A stretch of 64,000 nucleotides of DNA from Incurvaria masculella (Eukaryota; Arthropoda; Insecta; Lepidoptera; Incurvariidae). A program made the position numbers and the translations under genes. Position 1 is the stretch's first letter; each line of letters begins with the position of its first letter. The stretch lies in contig OX335653.1 of NCBI GenBank assembly GCA_946894095.1, forward strand, positions 12,715,001-12,779,000, read 5' to 3'. Of this stretch, positions 10,095-20,846 are shown piece after piece. The notes beneath the pieces were generated by a model. That model made no database searches, was not told where the DNA came from, and was given only the letters and a program-made list of their open reading frames with translations.

Positions 10095-10232
10095 ATTGAT
10101 TCTATTTTTAAACTTTCTTCATGCACAACGTATACAATTATACGTTGTGAATATTATACGATATGCATGGTTTTGATTTTTTGGAAAAAAATACTTTTAT
10201 ACGTTGTGAATATTATACGTAGTGAATACGAC
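10095..10232 (-). repeat. Fragment of the TTATACG-motif element
   Basis: The reverse complement aligns closely with 38466-38607, sharing 'GAGTCGTATTCACTA', 'ATTCACAACGTATAA', 'AAACCATGCATATCGTA' and 'TTGTGCATGAA.AAAGTTT'. One end is the same as in the larger copy, so it is probably a true terminus. Confidence 0.8.
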
Positions 10233-10239
10233 TCATATC

Positions 10240-10805
10240 GGGCACATACCTTTGAAAGGCATATGAATGAAAATAATTACTAACGTGTCAGGATACGATT
10301 TTCGTGTCGGCCAAAAAGGATAAGCTATTTCCTACTCCATTTGTAAAGATATTTGAATTAAATTATGCCAACAACTTCATCTAACCAGTACGTAGTCGTC
10401 TATGCTTTTATGTTTTATCAAAGTTTTTGATTTTCTGTAATATTTAATTCTTAACATTTTTAATTAAAAAGTATACAGAATCAAACCGCTTTTAACTAGG
10501 TGATTTACCAGAAAAACTATTTTAGATCTGGTAAGTAAGAGGTGACCTACCGATTATTTGTCGACCATATACATATCTTATCTGTTTTTCATTATTTCTT
10601 GTAAACTTAAAACTTTCAAACTTATGTTTTCAAGCTACATGAAAGATATTAGGCCATTTAAAGATATTTTTGAGTGAATTGAAGTACTTAATTTATTAAA
10701 CAATTATGGTCACATCCGTCAGTTAACTCTGTGCGTCTTTACATTCTAAGTCTATGGAAAACAACGATGTGTAACTTCGACCGTCATTCATCTAATACAT
10801 CGATA
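10240..10805. other. Non-genic spacer
   Basis: Nothing recognised. Confidence 0.45.
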
Positions 10806-10809
10806 CCAT

Positions 10810-10920
10810 ACCAGGTAAGTTAAACCGTGCCACCTAGTAAGCGAGGCATAGCCAGAATCGTCGAACGGTAACCCATCCAAAATCTAACCGCGCCCAGGGC
10901 TGCTTGACATTAAGATCGTA
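10810..10920 (-). repeat. 5S-headed SINE fragment
   Basis: The minus strand reads 'AAGCAGCCCTGGGCGCGGTT' then 'TTTTGGATGGGTTACC', which matches the 3' half of 5S rRNA (GCGCGGTTAGTACTTGGATGGG-type box C). It runs into the SINE body block 'CTTACTAGGTGG'. Confidence 0.65.
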
Positions 10921-10929
10921 ATGCTGGGA

Positions 10930-11390
10930 TAGTCAGGTTGATTCAAATGTAATATGAAGAAGTAACGGGGCGATTGGTATGGTTCTGGGAACCCATGATC
11001 ATTTTTGAAAGCTCTAAGCTCTTAGTTGACAGTTTGGCGCTATTTTATGTGATTAACATTTTAAAATACCTGAAAAAGGGTAATTTCAAATTTGTGTAAA
11101 AAAATACTGAAAAACCATATGATAATTATAAACACAACCTCCTCATCATACGTATAATACGAAACGTTATAATGTTTCACGTGGAGATGATGAAAATGAT
11201 ATCGTTTGCATTTTGTAGTAAATCAAATCTTAATGCTTCGACCGTTGACTCGACTGAACCCGGGTAGCGGATGGTTCTTAGCGCCTCGTTCCCCAAGGTT
11301 GCTGAAATCAAAGTAATAAATTATGGTGTTACAACAAATTGTGAGATTAATCCTAAAAAATGCCGACATCTTTGTGGAGGTCGTAGATTA
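10930..11390. other. Non-genic spacer
   Basis: Nothing recognised. Confidence 0.4.
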
Positions 11391-11399
11391 CTTTGTTAT

Positions 11400-11915
11400 C
11401 TTTTGAATAATTCTGGCTGAATATAATACATAGCTCAGCTAAGCAGCTTGGCTCCCTGGACTCGATGCAGCGTCGGGCCGTGCGTCTCGTCGACGACCCC
11501 GAGGTATACCTGAATTCGGAGACCCTCACACACAAATGAAGGGATGTCTCTCTATCGTCTTTACCATGGAGAATGCTCTTCGGAACTGCATAACGCCGTC
11601 CCTCCGTCCCCTTGTTACCGTAGCTCAACGCGTAACAGGGATAAAATGCACATATCACAGTCCACGTTCCAAAAATAAAAACCTATTGATCCTCTAGATT
11701 CTTTACCTATAGGGTCAATAAACAATAGAATGAACTCCCTTCCGAGGTATTTTCCCCATAGTACAACCTGGAGTCCTTCAAACATGGTGTGAAGAAGCAC
11801 CTGGCTGGCCGGCTTTGTTTTCGCAGCCCCCCTGAAATTTCAAAATCCCATGGGCGTCGTCGGGCACCTTACGAGGTCCTGGCGTACGCCATATGTCTCG
11901 CTTGGTAAAAAAATA
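11400..11915 (+). mobile_element. LINE 3' end: reverse transcriptase C-terminal region (Jockey/CR1-like), decayed
   Basis: Broken plus-strand frames read 'LDSMQRRAVRLVDDPE', then 'RDVSLYRLYHGECSSEL', then a region equivalent to 'WNALPAEVFPP' and 'FKHGVKKHLAG'. These are the conserved blocks downstream of the RT domain in insect Jockey/CR1-type LINEs. Stops and frameshifts interrupt it. Related pieces are at 26865-27045, 34550-34880, 51470-51650 and 61795-62080, all on the plus strand. Confidence 0.8.
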
Positions 11916-12159
11916 AATAAGTGCTAGAATATGAGTTGAAATAGCCTGCAAACCTTTCCCGGACAGTGCGACTTTTAATGCTAACTGCGTTTGCCAAGTC
12001 AGTCCCCACCCATACAAACCACCACAAGGTGTGGATTGTACGTATAAGTTTAATTGTAAGTTTAAGAAATTTTCAAACCGGCTGTGCTTAGAGACCAAAG
12101 GTGCCCAGAACAGTCAAATCACTATAACAAGCACTATACAATCGGATTAGCGAACCTTT

Positions 12160-12755
12160 TTATATTAGTGGTCGTGTGTTCAAGTCCCTGCAGGTTTATG
12201 CATTACTTTCGTTCTCTTTCCGAGTTGGAATTTCCTTAAGAAAGCAAATAGTTGCCTCCGTGGGTTCAGAATCCATGTAAAACTGTAGGTACCCTTCTCG
12301 TACTTAGGTGGTAAGGTTAATTCCGGCCGGGTTGGTAACGTCGCATTGGATCAAAAGATAGTCGAAACGGCAATGAAAAATTGTGCAAATTTTCCATGTT
12401 AATGTAGACGTGCTTGTAAATGGAATGTACAGAGTTAATTAACTTGCTTGGAGAATAGCACATCAACAGGCAAAAGAGTGATTCAATCTGACGTTTACTT
12501 GCACTTGGGACCATAATAACTGTCGAACGACATGTTATTCGGTCAATTGAAATAAAATTTACCAGTTGGCATGGTACAAAATACAACAAAAAATCAGATT
12601 TAATCTCTATTTTGTCTCTTCACCTGCTATTTAACTGGCGAGTTATTTACCATGGTAACCCTATCGTATGGCACCTTATTCTTTCGGGAATGCCGTGTGT
12701 TGGGCTGATTAAATGGGTGTGATTCCGGCCATCCATGTCTAGTTACAAGAAAAAT
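12160..12755 (+). repeat. SINE copy, family A, split by a MITE
   Basis: A tRNA-like head (box B 'GTGTTCAAGTCCC' near 12176) is followed by the SINE body to about 12420. The body resumes at 'ATGGCACCTTATTCTTTCGG' (12659) and ends 'GCCATCCATGTCTAGTTACA'. The interruption is the element at 12422-12660. Confidence 0.75.
12422..12660. mobile_element. MITE with 'TAACTCGCC' inverted ends, inserted in a SINE
   Basis: The right end 'TGGCGAGTTATTTACCATGG' and the diverged left end ('TTAATTAACTTGC...ATAGCA') are imperfect inverted copies, and the right end matches the MITE at 28089-28308. The target is a SINE, so insertion is younger than that SINE. Confidence 0.55.
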
Positions 12756-12923
12756 ATACTTAGGCAACTACTTATATTTCAGAACCGTAGCGAAATGTTA
12801 CAACAGCCAACCTGATTAATTTGTGTTATAGCGCGGTTGATTGTACTAACTTAAAGCGATGTAATTGTAAAAAAAAAAGTGATAAAATAATTGCTTAATA
12901 TATGTGTCGTTGTTTCATTCCAG

Positions 12924-13023
12924 CGTGGGTGCTCGGTTGGCTGATGTGCAAAACTGTCCCCTACGTGCAAGGGCTGTCTGTTGCGGCGTCTGTCTACAGC
13001 CTCGTCGCCGTCTCGCTAGACCG
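12924..13023 (+). CDS. SIFaR: Internal exon of a neuropeptide GPCR (SIFamide receptor-like), TM3 and DRY arginine
   Basis: A 100-nt exon lies between a strong acceptor (TTTCATTCCAG at 12913-12923) and a strong donor (GTGAGTGGG from 13024). It is open in phase and encodes [18 protein letters not shown] followed by [14 protein letters not shown], ending inside the Arg codon of the DRY motif. The C of MCK is the conserved 3.25 disulfide cysteine; D and R are 3.49 and 3.50. A splice site within the DRY arginine codon is a classic class-A GPCR intron position. The wording matches SIFamide (and vertebrate NPFF-type) receptors best. No exon for TM1-2 or TM4-7 was found elsewhere in the window, so either the introns exceed 12.9 kb and 50 kb or this exon is stranded. 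Intact splice sites and frame argue against a pseudogene. Confidence 0.8.
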
Positions 13024-13029
13024 GTGAGT

Positions 13030-13380
13030 GGGCTCTAATCTTCATCAGCTTATTTTATTTTATTTCTTTAAAAGTAGTCAAACTACACTAAGTTACGTCA
13101 AAAACTAATAGCCCGCGGAAGAATTAACCAGTAAAGAAGAATCCGCAAGGAAACTACACTTCATACTTAGATCTCAATTTTTAGTTGATATAATTGAATT
13201 TGTCTTCTACAATATCATCGGCACATTAGGAGCATATTATGTCTCACTTGTTTCATCGTTTTGTCGCCTCTCCTATAGATTAAAATAGAATGGCACTAAA
13301 TGGTGACCTGCGTAGTTCTTGTATGTCGTTAGAACTCGAGAACGTAAAGGATTCCGGTTGGCCCTACCGTCAGTGAATGT
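13030..13380 (+). other. Putative receptor intron start, no feature
   Basis: AT-rich sequence downstream of the donor. No matching next exon was seen. Confidence 0.4.
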
Positions 13381-13381
13381 A

Positions 13382-13834
13382 TTATAACTAAGATGTGGCT
13401 ACGCTGCCACTATACGGATTGCTTTCGGTGTCCACTCTTATCCTTCCTTACTCGTTGGTCTCTCCAGTTATTTTTATAGCTTGATATTGCTTTCAACAAA
13501 AGCTGCATCTACTCTCTCCGACATAATCCAGAACTATGTACAGACCAGTATTTCTGACACACAGATTTTTACAATTTCCGGGCACCATCCCATGGTGACC
13601 GATACTGTATTATTACTAAAAAGTGGCTACGCTGCCACTATACGGATTGCTTTCGGTGTCCACTCTCGTCCTTCCTTACTCGTTGGTCTCCTCAGCTATT
13701 GTTATAGCTCGACATTGCTTTCAACAAAAGCTGCATCTACTATCTTCGACATAATCCAGAACTATGTAATCACCAGTATTTCTGAACGAATGACCCACAG
13801 ATTTTACATTTTCCGGGCATGGTGACCGATACTG
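13382..13834 (+). repeat. Tandem duplication, about 230-bp unit, two copies
   Basis: 'GTGGCTACGCTGCCACTATA' occurs at 13393 and again at 13623. Each is followed by the same series ('GGATTGCTTTCGGTGTCCAC', 'TTTCAACAAAAGCTGCATC', 'ACATAATCCAGAACTATGTA', 'ATGGTGACCGATACTG'). The copies differ by scattered changes and small indels. A diverged piece of the start recurs at 31252. The 114-codon frame spanning both is not a convincing gene. Confidence 0.85.
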
Positions 13835-13839
13835 ACAAT

Positions 13840-14140
13840 TCTTTGCGAAACCTTCAGTCCGGGAAACAGCTCGCCACCGTGTCTGGAGAAATGTGAAGAG
13901 GCATCTTACATAACATTTATTTTCAAATTACGCCCACAGAATAACATCGATACGAACGAGAAATATTTCCAAGGTCGCCCATCAAGATATCAATCTTTGC
14001 CAATGCGTCATACCCCACACCACTTCCAAGGAATACTTTATTTTAAATTGATTTCACGCTTCGATAAAAGAGCGTTTTCAAATGACAACGACCATTATTT
14101 TAGTAAGGTACAAACAAATAATATGAAACAAAATTGAAAT
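13840..14140. other. Non-genic spacer
   Basis: Nothing recognised. Confidence 0.4.
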
Positions 14141-14144
14141 TAGA

Positions 14145-14518
14145 GCAGCCTCGGTAGCTCAGTGTGCGACGCCTTGCGATTCGATAAGCAGGAGAAACAC
14201 CTCTTAGCGCGGTTAGGTTTTGGATGGGTGACCATTTTCAACCGTTGAAGCTGGCCGTGGTTTGGATTCCACGTAAAACTGTAGGTGCCCTTCCTTACTT
14301 ACTTGGTGGTAGGGTGAATCCCGGGTTGGTACCATCTCATTGAATGAACGATGGTCGAAGCGGCTATGAAAATTGTCCGTGTTTTCCATACAGTTCATTG
14401 TATGTAGCCGTGCAATATAAGGAAGGTCCTAGAATTGCACCTAGTTCCCATGTGGTGTGTTAGGCTAATATCACACGGTCAGTTCGGTATTAGCCATCCA
14501 TGTCCAGTTACATAAAAA
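14145..14518 (+). repeat. Full-length SINE with 5S-rRNA-like head
   Basis: The head 'CTCGGTAGCTCAGTGTGCGA' leads to 'TCGATAAGCAGGAGAAACAC' and 'TAGCGCGGTTAGG...TGGATGGGTGACC', a close match to the 5S rRNA internal promoter (boxes A to C). The family A body follows from about 14260 and ends 'CCATGTCCAGTTACATAAAA'. Confidence 0.8.
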
Positions 14519-14544
14519 TCATCGACACCATTTCTTTAAAATGT

Positions 14545-14770
14545 TGTATGTAAGTAGTCAGGACCGTGAAGCAAGGATACAGTAATTTAACAATGAGAGC
14601 TGTAAAAATAACTACTTCAAGAATATACTGCAAGGATGGACCTAAAATAGCAAACATATCTTTCGCGGGTATTGCGTATACTGATTTCACCAACTGCTTT
14701 ACTTTAGAATTCGCCATCAGTCCCTTCTCCCGTATTCAATCCCTCCTAACACAGTGTTTAAGAATAAACA
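14545..14770 (+). repeat. Interspersed repeat, 'GACCGTGAAGCAAGGA' family
   Basis: Shares 'GAATATACTGCAAGGATGGACC', in part, and 'TTTCGCGGGTATTGCGTA' with the reverse strand of 30995-31240 and with 1600-1700. The 69/70-codon frames are repeat-derived. Confidence 0.6.
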
Positions 14771-14779
14771 TAGATTGAT

Positions 14780-15430
14780 TGCTTTACCTGCGGTGCGAAC
14801 ATTGACTTCAATGTTTATACATATACGTATATACAAATATACGTTCAAATGTATCTTCAACCATAGACTAAAGAGGAAGGGATAGACTGCTAACATCATA
14901 CCAATGTTGGATAGGAATAATAGGAGTCCACAGGTGGCGTTGCATTTCACATTTCAGAATACATTAAATAGAAACCAGTGAATATCAATGATATTTTTGA
15001 TTAACAATGATATAACTCGATTTTTTAGTCAAAATGTAACGTTTTCATCACGTTTACAAAGGCAAAATAGGGAATCGATCGTAGTTTAATGACGGTGTAA
15101 CTAGTTGTGGCAGTGACGGTAGATGCCGCTGGTTAGTAATGTCATAATCAATCAATCACTGTAAACTAGATTGTATGTATCAATAAAAAAAATACAATGA
15201 CCAACCTAGCGAAGTTTCTTGTCGGCTCTTCTTCGCAAGGACCGCCGACGCGACTGGAAAAAATATTAAGAATCCGAGTGAGTAATATACATTTAATAGA
15301 AAATAAAGAGACTGAAACTGAGAGATAGTACCAGCGAAAATAAGCAGATTTCGGTAAGTTTTGTACGTTTTATTAGATTAAGTATCTATATCTTCCTCTT
15401 TAATCTATCCTTCTATATACATGTCACCAA
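14780..15430. other. Non-genic spacer
   Basis: Nothing recognised. Confidence 0.4.
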
Positions 15431-15436
15431 CGTTTT

Positions 15437-15540
15437 TTTGTTTTATGTTACTGGACATGGATGGCTAATACCACACCTTCTGTCATGGTATTAGCCCAAC
15501 ACACCACATGGGAACTAGGTGCCATGCCAGGACCATAAAA
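15437..15540 (-). repeat. 5'-truncated SINE copy
   Basis: Only the 3' end of the family A body is present in minus orientation, ending near 'GCCATGCCAGGACC'. Confidence 0.75.
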
Positions 15541-15576
15541 CAGGACGTTAAACCAAAAGACATACTGGCTTAGTAC

Positions 15577-15870
15577 AAAAACCGGCCAAGTGCGAGTCGG
15601 ACTCGCACACGAAGGGTTCCGTACCAGCGTACAACATTTAACACAAAAAACACGTTTTTGTATGGGCCCCCCCCCCTTAAATTTAAAAAAATTTGTCTAT
15701 TTGTTGATATAGCGGTAAAATAAATATACACTCTGTGAAAATTTCAGCTGCCTACCTATTACGGTTCATGAGATACAGCCCCGTGACGGACGGAGGGACG
15801 GACGGACGGACGGACAGCGGAGGCTTAGTAATAGGGTTCCGTTTTCACCCTTTGAGTACGGAACCCTAAA
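15577..15870 (+). repeat. Lepidopteran 'AAACCGGCCAAGTGCGA' element
   Basis: Complete copy with 'GAGTCGGACTCGCACACGAA', (GGAC)n at 15789-15815 and the end 'GAGTACGGAACCCTAAAAA'. It has a C8-9 homopolymer at 15667. Confidence 0.9.
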
Positions 15871-15879
15871 AACGTGTAT

Positions 15880-17190
15880 AATGGTGATTTTGTTAGATTT
15901 ATTTGCGCTACCGATATCAGGTGTTTCTTAGACTGATAACTTAACGAGTCTACCCAAATAACAATTAAGCAATGTTTTAATTATATATTCACAGTCGATA
16001 CAATGAATTAGAAAAACGTATTGATGGCCACAACATTTAACCGAAGTAAAAAATACTTTACTCTCTATCGCACCCAAAATGTGGAAGAGCTTGCGTCACA
16101 TCGCCTACTAACAAATATCCCTCATCCGTTTGATGACAGAATAAATAGGCACTCCAGAGCGAGCCGAATCGGAATCGTTCAGATTTTAGGGATCCTATAT
16201 ATCCAGAACATTCAAGGAATGTTTTCGAAAATGTTGATTTTTTGTTGAGACCGTAAGCCGACAACCGTTAGCGGTTAAATACTACGTTATGAATGCGAGT
16301 CCTCACCGCTTTTATGACATTGTATTTTCGTGTTTAAAAAATTTACAGGGATAAGTTGATTACAGAGCAAGCGGGGTAATTGATTAGATTTACAAAAAGC
16401 TCTCTCATTGCTTTCCTCTGTCACGCTTCTTGTTTTAAGTGAACAGAGGTGTGAATATTTATTCACGAGTTATTAACAGACGTTAATTAAATTTCGTACG
16501 CAGAGACTGGCAAATGCAGATTGGATATTGCTATCCCACTGGAATATAACATTCAACATTAGACAACCAATTTAAACACCCCACAAAGAAATGCAATTAT
16601 AAAAAAAAGGCCCAAATACTTATTTAAACGGACCTTTATTAACAAAATCTCGAGCACGTTCTCAAATAATCCCCCGTAATAAATTAGTGTGACTTAAGAC
16701 TAGGTGGGGTCGAATCCGGACCTCTTTATATTCCTGCCAGGCCGGTTTCGCTCTGATTTACTAGCAAAATAACCTCTGGCGAGGAATTCCGAGCGTGGAC
16801 GAAGCAAATCCTGAACACGACGGAATTGCGTCAGATATATTCCGAAGGGAGGAATTAGTTGGGCCCAAACATACTTATTCTTATGCTTAGGTCTAGGCAC
16901 GATAAGGAATGGGTTCCTTCATATTAGTATTTCCTTTGTGGTCGAACATAAAATGGTAATCATTATCACCATGGCCACTATTCGGTTAACATCGACCGTG
17001 TTTTGGGCTCCAAAATACGCCAATAAGTGTGACATATGGTTAATATTGACAGATAAATTTGCGCTATTCCATTTTTTGCAAAGGGCGAAAGTGGGCACAT
17101 CTGAAAAGCGGGACAAATACCTAAGGAATCCTGATATCCATTCTAAATATCGTATTTTGTATTCATGGTATCTATGAGCCTTAGTTCAGT
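15880..17190. other. Unassigned sequence
   Basis: No gene was recognised. A GC-richer part at 16690-16910 has a 66-codon minus frame without motifs and a tRNA-box-like 'GGTCGAATCC' at 16708, possibly an old SINE head. Confidence 0.35.
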
Positions 17191-17194
17191 TTCC

Positions 17195-17430
17195 GTAATG
17201 CGATCTGTAGGCTTATTCTTGGAATTACGTGCTCAGGGGATATTTCAACCGAAAACGGTTGTCGAAGCTATTTTCTCAACGGAAAGATTCCGAAAAAAAA
17301 TATTTCAATGTTTCAAAGTCTTCCATCGAGAAAATATCTTCGACAACCGCCATGTACTCGGTATTCTCGACTGGAATATTCCTCATTCCTGCGCACGGAA
17401 TTCGAAGAATAGGCCTACTGATCCGCGCAA
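17195..17430. repeat. Fold-back element with two nested inverted arm pairs
   Basis: 17202-17237 pairs with 17389-17423 ('GTAGGC.TATTCTT.GAATT') and 17256-17287 pairs with 17320-17350 ('GGTTGTCGAAG.TATTTTCTC'). Arms are roughly 80-90% complementary, and asymmetric insertions separate the outer and inner stems. Frames here are incidental. Confidence 0.7.
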
Positions 17431-17950
17431 TACCAAGGATTTCCCCTCACTTCCTTTGCACTTTCCACTTCCGTCTCCGTAAGCCCTTAGACCTTGGACG
17501 GAGATGATAACAGCACCGCAACGTCTGAGGGGATCACGATATAATGTATCACTCCGGATGTCGTGCCGTTTTATTGGCGCTGCATGCGTTTGGGAATATT
17601 GCGTTGCTCGAATTGCACGCGCTTGAGATAACGCCACTCGCCGGGTCAAGGACGATGTGAAAATATTGCCGCTGTCATCGGGGGTTTGTTGTGATGGCCA
17701 TTTAGGAAAGATTGGGGAATTGGTGTTGTGAGCGTAGACAGGGATATACGTGGTGTGGTTGTTGTTTGAGAAATTGCCGTTTTATGGGGAAACTAAGTTA
17801 TATAGATAAAGCCGCACAAATGTGTGTACAATATGGTATACGCCAGGCTCTAACATAAGAGGTGCTTGCATGGGCTTTTCAACTTACAGGGGGGCTGAGG
17901 AAACCATACCATTTCATATTCCAGGCCAGTTCATATCATGTTTCAAGAAC
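17431..17950. other. Unassigned, partly GC-rich
   Basis: A minus-strand frame of 88 codons (17383-17649) is arginine-rich and has no domain or signal peptide. Nothing else was seen. Confidence 0.3.
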
Positions 17951-17954
17951 GGCA

Positions 17955-18240
17955 GGTTGTAATTGGACATTGATGCCTTATACCACACCCGCCGTCATGA
18001 TATTAGCAAGTTGGAACTGGATGGAAAACCGCTTCGAGCATCCTTCATCCAATCAACCCGTGCGGGCTCCCATGAGTCCGACACTTGGAACAGCTCGCAA
18101 TCGTGATGAAATGAACCTATCAAACTCATAAATATAATAAATAAATAAAGTGGTGCAGAAACTGGTAGAAAGGAACCGATATCCCTGCGTGCGGAAATCA
18201 AAACCCCGCGCCACTCGTCAACTAGCCTTTTGCATTCCGA
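17955..18240 (-). repeat. SINE copy, family A, with tRNA-like head
   Basis: On the minus strand, head remnants at 18180-18240 ('GCGCGGGG' region) lead into body blocks, including 'GGTGTGGTATAAGGCATC' and 'GAGTTTGATAGG'. It contains a TAAATAAATAAA insertion near 18130-18150. Confidence 0.55.
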
Positions 18241-18244
18241 AGTA

Positions 18245-18912
18245 TCAGATGATGCAGTATGAGTAGCTTCTAGACAAACTAGATCGCTTGCTTAATTATG
18301 GAATTCGTTATATCTTTGGTTTGAGGAAGTTTGATCATATATCCACCTATCGTGCGGAAACTAAAATGGCTTAATATTCGCCAGAGGCGTAATATGCATG
18401 TTCTCTCTCTTCTTTACTTAATCTTAAATGATCCCAAATCCCCTTTTTATCTTAAAAAACGCTTCAAATATCTCTCTTTTCATGGTGTACATTTTAGGTC
18501 TGCAGATAATCACCTGCTCCTTATTCCGTCACATTCTTCCACTGCTTATTCGGGTTCTTTTACAGTTCACTCAGCACGATTGTGGAATCAATTGCCTCTT
18601 ACTATTAGGGAAAGTGCTTCTTTGTCTATTTTTAAGGTAAAATTAAAATGTTGGTACTTGACATGTTATAACAATTAAATCAATCAAATATTTTCTGTTT
18701 ATATAGTTTTAAGTTATCTAATGTTTTCTAAGTGTGATTATGGTGCTTAGTTTTAAGTAATTTATTGTTTCTTGCTACCTCTTAATATATTTTCTAATAT
18801 TAAGGTTAGCTGTTAGAGATTGCCTTTGGCAATAAGCTCGCCTTTGCATACTATCTAATAGTTGTAAGCAATAAAGAATATTTTAATTTCATTTCATTTC
18901 ATTTCATTTTTA
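18245..18912 (+). mobile_element. LINE 3' end (CR1-like) with ATTTC-repeat tail
   Basis: A plus-strand frame encodes an RT C-terminal region: 'LDRLLNYGIRYIFGLRKFDH', then 'HSARLWNQLPLTIRES', then 'FKVKLKCWYL'. After the stop (18676-18678) comes an AT-rich 3' UTR, ending 'AATAGTTGTAAGCAATAAAG' and then ATTTC repeated to 18912. A 3' end in a simple repeat is typical of CR1-type LINEs. The last 60 bp recur alone at 43738-43797. Confidence 0.85.
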
Positions 18913-18919
18913 TTATGAG

Positions 18920-19380
18920 TTAAGTGTTTTGGATTGCAGCACGTTTGCTTCAAATATCTGAATTATTTCGTGGGGTTCCCGGGTCTATTCTTCCGGCCTA
19001 CATATGAATACGAGGCGCATTAATGAAGGGAACGGATAATTAATTCTACAGTTCACTGTTGACTGTTGCGAGCGCACGATAAGCCGTCAAGGGCTCGAAG
19101 GTTAGGTGTGTTCCGAATTTCAAAACGGGGCTTATATTTGACCTTGCCTGCAACAAAGGGGCGGAAGGGAGTGTGTTCCGGTTGCACCATTTATAAGGAT
19201 CAAGAGATTTTCGCATGATAGGGGTAATTTTTGTTAAGTAATATTAGGATTTGAGGTAGGTATATGAGGATCATGATAGTGAATAGGTGAAAGATATTGG
19301 ATATGATATACACATATAAACATAGAAATTTGGTCGATTTCTTTCGCAATATAGCTCCTGCATGATTCCTATTATTTTTT
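18920..19380. other. Non-genic spacer
   Basis: Nothing recognised. Confidence 0.4.
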
Positions 19381-19384
19381 ATGA

Positions 19385-19560
19385 TACTAGCTGAGGTACT
19401 CGTCGCCGCTATGTTATTTCGGACTGATGTCAGGCTAAACCTGACATTTTATTTTATGCGATTTCCCCTTACAAACTTGCATCCCCCTTTTCACCATTTT
19501 TGAATTTAATTTTCGCCATAAATAGAAGCCTATGTCCGTTCCGAAGTTCTCTCTTCTGTA
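19385..19560 (-). repeat. Lepidopteran 'TATTATAAATGCG' family, 3' part
   Basis: On the minus strand it reads 'ATGGCGAAAATTAAATTC', 'AAGGGGGATGCAAGTTTGTA', 'GACATCAGTCCGAAATAAC' and 'GGTACCTCAGCTAGTATC'-like text, matching 58600-58790. Confidence 0.7.
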
Positions 19561-19624
19561 GTTTGATTTTTTCATCGATTATTGGTTACGCTAAATTACC
19601 TAAAAAGTAAGTCGAAAAAATGTA

Positions 19625-19790
19625 GTTACCATAGGTTGGTAATATCGCATTGCATAATATTGTTGAAATGCCAAATTAAATGTGTCGACGTTTTTAATCC
19701 TGTTCAGGTCCTGGCATGGCACTTGATTCATTCGGAAATGCAGTATGTTCGGTTAATATCATGACGGTAGGTGTGGTATCCAATTCCATA
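19625..19790 (+). repeat. SINE copy, family A (5' truncated)
   Basis: Blocks 'AGGTTGGTAATATCGCATTG', 'GGTCCTGGCATGGCAC' and 'CATGACGGTAGGTGTGGTAT' are present. Confidence 0.7.
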
Positions 19791-19799
19791 AAAAGCCTC

Positions 19800-20115
19800 T
19801 AGACAAGTTGTTCAAGCATTTTAACTCTTAAAATATAAATGAGGTTGACGTCCCTAAATTTTCTGGACGACTTCAATATTTGAACACCTCTCTTTGACAC
19901 TTAATTTAAATTGACAAGTTCAAGGTGAAGCACCCTCTTTTCTGCAGCTTTATAAAAAAAAAACTTTATGCGCTCGAACAGAAAGAAAGTTTGTCGAGTG
20001 AGAGTAATTTTGACTGCATTATCATTTACGAAATCATAAATTACTGTCGCGTCTGAATATTGATAAGTGGAATAGAAATCATATTTACCCCAAATATTTA
20101 GCATATTTAGTTTTT
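19800..20115. other. Non-genic spacer
   Basis: Nothing recognised. Confidence 0.4.
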
Positions 20116-20117
20116 TT

Positions 20118-20525
20118 TTTATGCGACCTGACATGGATGGCTAATACCACACAACTACCGTTATGATATTAGCCCAATACACCACATTCCCGAAGGAATT
20201 TGGTGCCATGCCAGGACCTTCTCTTTATGAGCACGGCTACATTGTACTGGATGGAAACCACGGACAATTTTTCATTGCCGCTTCGACCATCTTTTCATCC
20301 AATGCGATGGTACCAACCCGGGCGGGCTTAAACCCTACCACCTAGTAGGGGAAGGGGACCTACAGTTTTACATCGATTCCGAACAATGGAGCAGCTCGCA
20401 TTCGTGATGAAAATGCACTTATCAAACTCGGAAAGAGAAAGACAGTGGTGCATGTCGGTATTGAACCCAGGTCTCTGGTACGCTAGGCCAGTCCCTGCGC
20501 CACTAGGCTACGAGCTACGAGAAAA
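20118..20525 (-). repeat. Full-length SINE with tRNA-like head
   Basis: On the minus strand the head reads 'TAGCCTAGTGGCGCAGGG' (box A) and 'GGGTTCAATACC' (box B), then a linker, then the family A body. It is very similar along its whole length to 37688-38065, so both are fairly recent insertions. Confidence 0.85.
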
Positions 20526-20761
20526 CTATAAGAAAAAAAAATATTTAAAAAAACTACTTTTGTCGGGACATTAATATGATTTTTGTCATTATTAGGTACT
20601 CGTACTACTTTTGCAAGAAATGTGGATTTGAAGGTTTCTTAAAAAGGTTGGGTTGGAAACCGAATAATTTTAGTGGTACAATATCACTTATGTAAGTTAT
20701 AATGACTTGTGTCTGAGCGGAGGAGAAGATTATAAACTGAAAAACTTTAATAGAACACTAA

Positions 20762-20767
20762 TTTATT
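20762..20767 (-). terminator. Polyadenylation signal AATAAA
   Basis: AATAAA on the minus strand lies about 80 nt after the stop codon of the 20847-20963 exon. Confidence 0.6.
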
Positions 20768-20846
20768 TAATTTCATAAAATGAAAGAAAAAGAAGTTTTT
20801 ACATGAACTCATGTGTTTCGTAGACTATGCATACTCTTATACTCGA

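Noticed and set aside
20163..20345. 60-codon frame, almost repeated at 37730-37912
   Set aside because: The similarity looked like a protein family but both lie inside twin SINE copies in antisense orientation.
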